Below, piece after piece: positions 6,406 through 8,463 of a stretch of 8,463 bases of DNA. The position numbers were made by a program, and so were the translations under genes. The notes beneath the pieces were generated by a model that saw only the letters and a list, made by a program, of their open reading frames with translations, was not told where the DNA came from and did no database searches. This DNA comes from an uncultured Clostridium sp. GTDB lineage: Bacteria; Bacillota; Clostridia; TANB77; CAG-508. The stretch covers positions 1-8,463 of the forward strand of contig USAE01000058.1 of the NCBI GenBank assembly GCA_900552655.1, read 5' to 3'. The stretch's first letter is position 1; each line of letters begins with the position of its first letter.

Positions 6406-6435
6406 TTGAAATTATAACATAAAAAAATAGATATT
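6406..6435 (+). promoter_or_regulatory. Weak promoter candidate before the ZIP transporter
   Basis: TTGAAA (6406-6411, one mismatch) and GATATT (6430-6435) are 18 bases apart, about 41 bases before the ATG. An A/T-only hairpin (6389-6395 with 6401-6407) lies just after the IMPase stop and may be a very weak terminator. Both are marginal in sequence this AT-rich, so co-transcription with the upstream gene is equally possible. Confidence 0.3.
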
Positions 6436-6476
6436 GTGAAAAATAGAAATAACAAAGTAAAGTATGGAGAGAGAAA

Positions 6477-7247
6477 ATGAATATTTGGATATTATTAATA
6501 CCATTTTTAGGAACGACATTAGGAGCATCTTTAGTATTTTTTATGAGAAAAAGTGAAATTAATAAAAAAGTACAGAAAATATTACTAGGTTTTGCTTCTG
6601 GAGTAATGATTTCAGCTTCTATATGGTCACTTATAATTCCAGCTTTGGAAATGACAGAAGGAAATTTTAAATGGGTGCCGGTATCTATTGGCTTTATGTG
6701 TGGAATAATTTTTTTACTTATTTTAGATAGCATAATTCCACACCAACATTTAGAAACAGAAAAATCGGAAGGAATACATTTAAAACTAAAAAAGAGTACA
6801 AAACTAATACTAGCAGTTACACTTCATAATATTCCAGAAGGTATGGCTGTGGGAGTAGTATTTGCAGGAGCAATTATAGGAAATATAGATATGACAATGG
6901 CTGGAGCAATTGCACTTGCAATAGGTATTGCAATTCAAAATTTCCCAGAAGGTGCTATAATTTCTATGCCATTAAAGACAGTAGGAGTTTCTAAAGCAAA
7001 AGCATTCTTATATGGAACATTGTCCGGTATAGTAGAGCCAATATCAGCAATATTAACAATATTATTTACGAAAGCTGTAATCCCAATACTACCATATATA
7101 TTAACATTTTCAGCGGGTGCTATGATGTATGTTGTAATAGAAGAACTAATACCAGAATCACAAGCAGGAGAGCATAGTAATATAGGAACAATAGGGGTAG
7201 CGTTAGGATTCATAATTATGATGATTTTAGATGTTTCGTTAGGATAG
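6477..7247 (+). CDS. ZIP family divalent metal transporter
   Basis: This is an inner-membrane carrier expected to move Zn2+ (possibly also Fe2+ or Mn2+) into the cytoplasm. It has 256 residues, the typical length of bacterial ZupT-like ZIP proteins, with eight predicted membrane segments (roughly 4-22, 35-55, 68-86, 108-130, 138-157, 176-197, 203-222, 236-254). The metal-site motifs are both present: HNIPEG (117-122) in segment 4 and NFPEG (155-159) in segment 5, together with Glu187 (SGIVEPIS) and the Glu222-Glu223 pair. The loop between segments 3 and 4 has HQH (residues 89-91) and another His, like the His-rich loop of the family. GGAGAG at 6466-6471 precedes the ATG by 5 bases. Metal specificity cannot be read from sequence; no metal-responsive operator was recognised upstream. 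It is followed by a bidirectional terminator. Confidence 0.92.
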   Translation: MNIWILLIPFLGTTLGASLVFFMRKSEINKKVQKILLGFASGVMISASIWSLIIPALEMTEGNFKWVPVSIGFMCGIIFLLILDSIIPHQHLETEKSEGIHLKLKKSTKLILAVTLHNIPEGMAVGVVFAGAIIGNIDMTMAGAIALAIGIAIQNFPEGAIISMPLKTVGVSKAKAFLYGTLSGIVEPISAILTILFTKAVIPILPYILTFSAGAMMYVVIEELIPESQAGEHSNIGTIGVALGFIIMMILDVSLG

Positions 7248-7292
7248 CCTAAAGTTATAGAAATAAAAAATTTAAGGTCAGAAATAATTCTC

Positions 7293-7332
7293 TAGTACGG
7301 AAAGTTCTACTGCAAGGTAAACTTTGGTACTA
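7293..7332 (+). other. Imperfect hairpin between zip gene and terminator
   Basis: TAGTA (7293-7297) pairs with TACTA (7328-7332) and AAAGTT (7301-7306) pairs with AACTTT (7320-7325), with a small internal loop of CGG opposite GG and a 13-base apical loop. No T run follows. It sits in the 3' untranslated region of the ZIP gene, 9 bases before the terminator hairpin. It could be a 3'-end structure or a processed small RNA; the function is unknown. Confidence 0.4.
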
Positions 7333-7341
7333 TATAAAAAT

Positions 7342-7382
7342 AAAACCGGGATTTTAAGGACCGTCCCTAAAATCCCGGTTTT
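7342..7382. terminator. Bidirectional intrinsic terminator between convergent genes
   Basis: AAAACCGGGATTTTA (7342-7356) is perfectly complementary to TAAAATCCCGGTTTT (7368-7382), a 15-bp stem with A runs on one side and T runs on the other, so it terminates in both directions. The 11-base centre AGGACCGTCCC contains a further GGA/TCC pairing. It ends 7 bases from the stop of the minus-strand gene. It is noticeably more G/C-rich than its surroundings. Confidence 0.9.
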
Positions 7383-7389
7383 ATAATAT

Positions 7390-7755
7390 CTATTTAAAAT
7401 CGATTTTAATACCAAATTTATCTAAAATATCATTTAAACCTTGGTTTATTTCTTCTCTAGAATAATTAGAAGAATCTAAAGTTTCATCTGTTAGTTTATT
7501 TAATTTGTCAAAAAAGTTTATAGCTATTGCAAGATGTTTTGGGTTTTGAACGTCAATTTTATCAAATAATAAATTTTCAGCTTCATTAATTTTTTTATCA
7601 CAAATTAATTTATCTAATAAATTATATAATTCGTCTGAAGATGAATTTACAATATTTTCTGGTAAATATTCTGTTGTTGTTTGATTTAAGAAAACCTTTA
7701 CCAAAAAGTCAATTAAGTCATCTATTTGATTTAATAACCAATCTTTTTTATACAT
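7390..7755 (-). CDS. Small all-helical protein of unknown function
   Basis: The protein has 121 residues, acidic overall, and appears entirely alpha-helical with no signal peptide, membrane segment or cysteine motif. It opens with MYKKDWLLNQIDDLIDFLV (amphipathic), and the middle (KKINEAENLLFDKID, residues 54-68) resembles a helix of a helical-repeat protein. The general look, a basic start followed by an N-terminal amphipathic helix and an AEN-LLF motif, reminds me of small conserved clostridial proteins listed as DUF6483, but I am not certain of that family. The start is well supported by AAAGGAGT on the minus strand (AGGAG at 7769-7765, 9 bases before ATG). It is transcribed convergently with the ZIP gene and divergently from the zinc-ribbon gene. 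No role can be given. Confidence 0.8.
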   Translation of the reverse strand: MYKKDWLLNQIDDLIDFLVKVFLNQTTTEYLPENIVNSSSDELYNLLDKLICDKKINEAENLLFDKIDVQNPKHLAIAINFFDKLNKLTDETLDSSNYSREEINQGLNDILDKFGIKIDFK

Positions 7756-7799
7756 ATGTAGTTACTCCTTTCGAAGAACATTGTACCATTTAATAAAAC

Positions 7800-7805
7800 A
7801 TTATA
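7800..7805 (-). promoter_or_regulatory. -10 box of the minus-strand gene
   Basis: A perfect TATAAT reads on the minus strand (ATTATA at 7800-7805), 45 bases upstream of the start codon at 7755. No convincing -35 box is visible 16-18 bases further up. The predicted start is near 7793. Confidence 0.4.
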
Positions 7806-7858
7806 CAAGAATAAAGATAAATGAAATATTAATTTTTTATTAAGCTATATAAACTTAA

Positions 7859-7887
7859 TTGCTTTTTTGGTAAAAAATATATATAAT
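7859..7887 (+). promoter_or_regulatory. Candidate promoter of the zinc-ribbon/DUF2085 pair
   Basis: TTGCTT (7859-7864) and a perfect TATAAT (7882-7887) are separated by 17 bases, with a predicted start near 7894, about 18 bases before the ATG at 7912. The interval 7756-7911 thus holds divergent promoters for the minus-strand gene and this pair. Confidence 0.5.
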
Positions 7888-7911
7888 TAGGAAAAAATAG
7901 GAGGAAAATGT

Positions 7912-8118
7912 ATGAGATGTCCAAGATGTGGAAGTGAAAATATATCAAGTATTATAAATACAAATACCCATACTAAAGGGTTTGATGGTAGCGATGCATG
8001 TTGTGGCTATCTATTATTCGGATGGCCAGGAATTTTATGTGGGTTATGTAATACAGGAGATACGAAAACAACAACAAGAACAACAAATATATGTAATGAT
8101 TGTGGGAATAGATTTTAA
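7912..8118 (+). CDS. Small eight-cysteine zinc-ribbon-like protein
   Basis: The protein has 68 residues with the opening MRCPRCGSENI and the close ICNDCGNRF, two CxxC knuckles (Cys3/6 and Cys61/64) typical of a zinc ribbon. Between them lie four more cysteines, Cys30-Cys31 and Cys43/Cys46, in DACCGYLLFGWPGILCGLC (29-47), which is hydrophobic and Gly-rich, so a membrane-dipping hairpin or a second metal site is possible. A Thr-rich linker (TKTTTRTT) follows. AGGAGG at 7899-7904 stands 7 bases before the ATG, a strong start. The stop TAA overlaps the ATG of the next gene (TAATG). I do not know a named family. Binding of zinc is inferred from the cysteine pattern, not shown. Confidence 0.82.
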   Translation: MRCPRCGSENISSIINTNTHTKGFDGSDACCGYLLFGWPGILCGLCNTGDTKTTTRTTNICNDCGNRF

Positions 8119-8463
8119 TGAAGAAAAATACACAAAGAAAAATATGGGCATGGTTTATGCGTTTAGGAAATAGGTGTGGATGTCACCAAAGGGAAGACAG
8201 AAGTTTTAAAATAGGAGAGTTTCAATTTCCTGTTTGTAGTAGATGTACAGGAATATTATTAGGTCAAATTATTTCTATAATATTTATATTTACAAAAGTG
8301 AATATTCCAATATATTTAGACTTTATATTTTTAGGAATAATGTTTTTAGACTGGTATATTCAATTTAAAAGAATAAAAGAATCTACAAATTTACGAAGAT
8401 TGCTAACAGGAACTTTAGCTGGAATAGCGCAAATAAATATAATATATCAAATTATAATATATA
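8118..8463 (+). CDS. DUF2085-type membrane protein, 3'-truncated by window edge
   Basis: The frame stays open from ATG 8118 to the right edge, giving 115 residues. The start shares one base with the stop of the zinc-ribbon gene and has no good Shine-Dalgarno of its own, so translation is probably coupled. Features of the DUF2085 family of predicted membrane proteins are clear: GCHQREDRSF (21-30), QFPVCSRCTG (36-45, Cys40 and Cys43), then two hydrophobic segments (about 46-60 and 64-80) and the conserved STNLRRLLTGTLAG (89-102). The conserved Cys-His-Gln and CxRC pairs suggest a metal or redox site near the membrane face; that is inference. The function of the family is not known. The C-terminal membrane segment(s) lie beyond the window. 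Confidence 0.85.
   Translation, partial: MKKNTQRKIWAWFMRLGNRCGCHQREDRSFKIGEFQFPVCSRCTGILLGQIISIIFIFTKVNIPIYLDFIFLGIMFLDWYIQFKRIKESTNLRRLLTGTLAGIAQINIIYQIIIY

Noticed and set aside
6160..6733. Minus-strand open frames across the IMPase and ZIP genes
   Set aside because: They are shadows of two convincingly assigned genes, with no ribosome binding sites or motifs.
6935..7213. Minus-strand open frame within the ZIP gene
   Set aside because: It is antisense to conserved membrane segments of the ZIP protein and has no independent support.
7982..8173. Plus-strand open frame overlapping the zinc-ribbon and DUF2085 genes
   Set aside because: It runs in another frame through two genes with good starts and recognisable motifs and has no ribosome binding site.
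1..8463. CRISPR array, insertion sequence, prophage or toxin-antitoxin module
   Set aside because: There are no regularly spaced repeats, no transposase or phage-like proteins, and no paired small genes with toxin or antitoxin features.

Overview
The window is very AT-rich, uses AGA, ATA and TTA codons heavily, has strong AGGAG-type ribosome binding sites, and carries spoIIM, a gene of endospore formers. It therefore looks like a chromosomal segment of a low-GC, spore-forming Firmicute, most likely a clostridial lineage. The partial order spoIIM - xerD - deoB is a neighbourhood known from Bacillus and Clostridia, so the left half is core chromosome. I see no CRISPR array, transposase, prophage gene or IS end. 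Genus and species cannot be told from the sequence.

Left half (1-5214): the 3' part of spoIIM (engulfment machinery), then a complete tyrosine recombinase of the XerD type with all catalytic residues, closed by a strong intrinsic terminator. The -35 box of a near-consensus promoter lies inside the 3' arm of that terminator. This promoter drives a 775-residue, Glu/Lys-rich, coiled-coil protein that I do not recognise. It overlaps deoB (phosphopentomutase) by 11 bases, so an uncharacterised protein is co-transcribed and probably translationally coupled with a pentose/nucleoside salvage enzyme. This interposed gene is the least explained part of the window. The deoB product keeps every metal ligand but appears to have Ser instead of Thr as the phosphate-carrying residue.

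Middle (5215-7389): a tRNA-Leu(CAA) gene with its own promoter-like sequence, an encoded CCA and a downstream terminator; an inositol-monophosphatase-family phosphatase preceded by a puzzling leader with a well-placed ribosome binding site in front of a three-codon ORF; a ZIP-family divalent metal transporter; and two consecutive hairpins, the second a 15-bp bidirectional terminator shared with the convergent gene that follows.

Right end (7390-8463): a small all-helical protein on the minus strand, then a divergent pair on the plus strand. The pair is an eight-cysteine zinc-ribbon-like protein whose stop codon overlaps the start (TAATG) of a DUF2085-type membrane protein, which runs off the window. 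Apart from deoB, spoIIM and xerD the genes do not form one obvious pathway. I found no convincing new defence or mobile system; the best candidates for undescribed biology are the 775-residue protein and the zinc-ribbon/DUF2085 pair.
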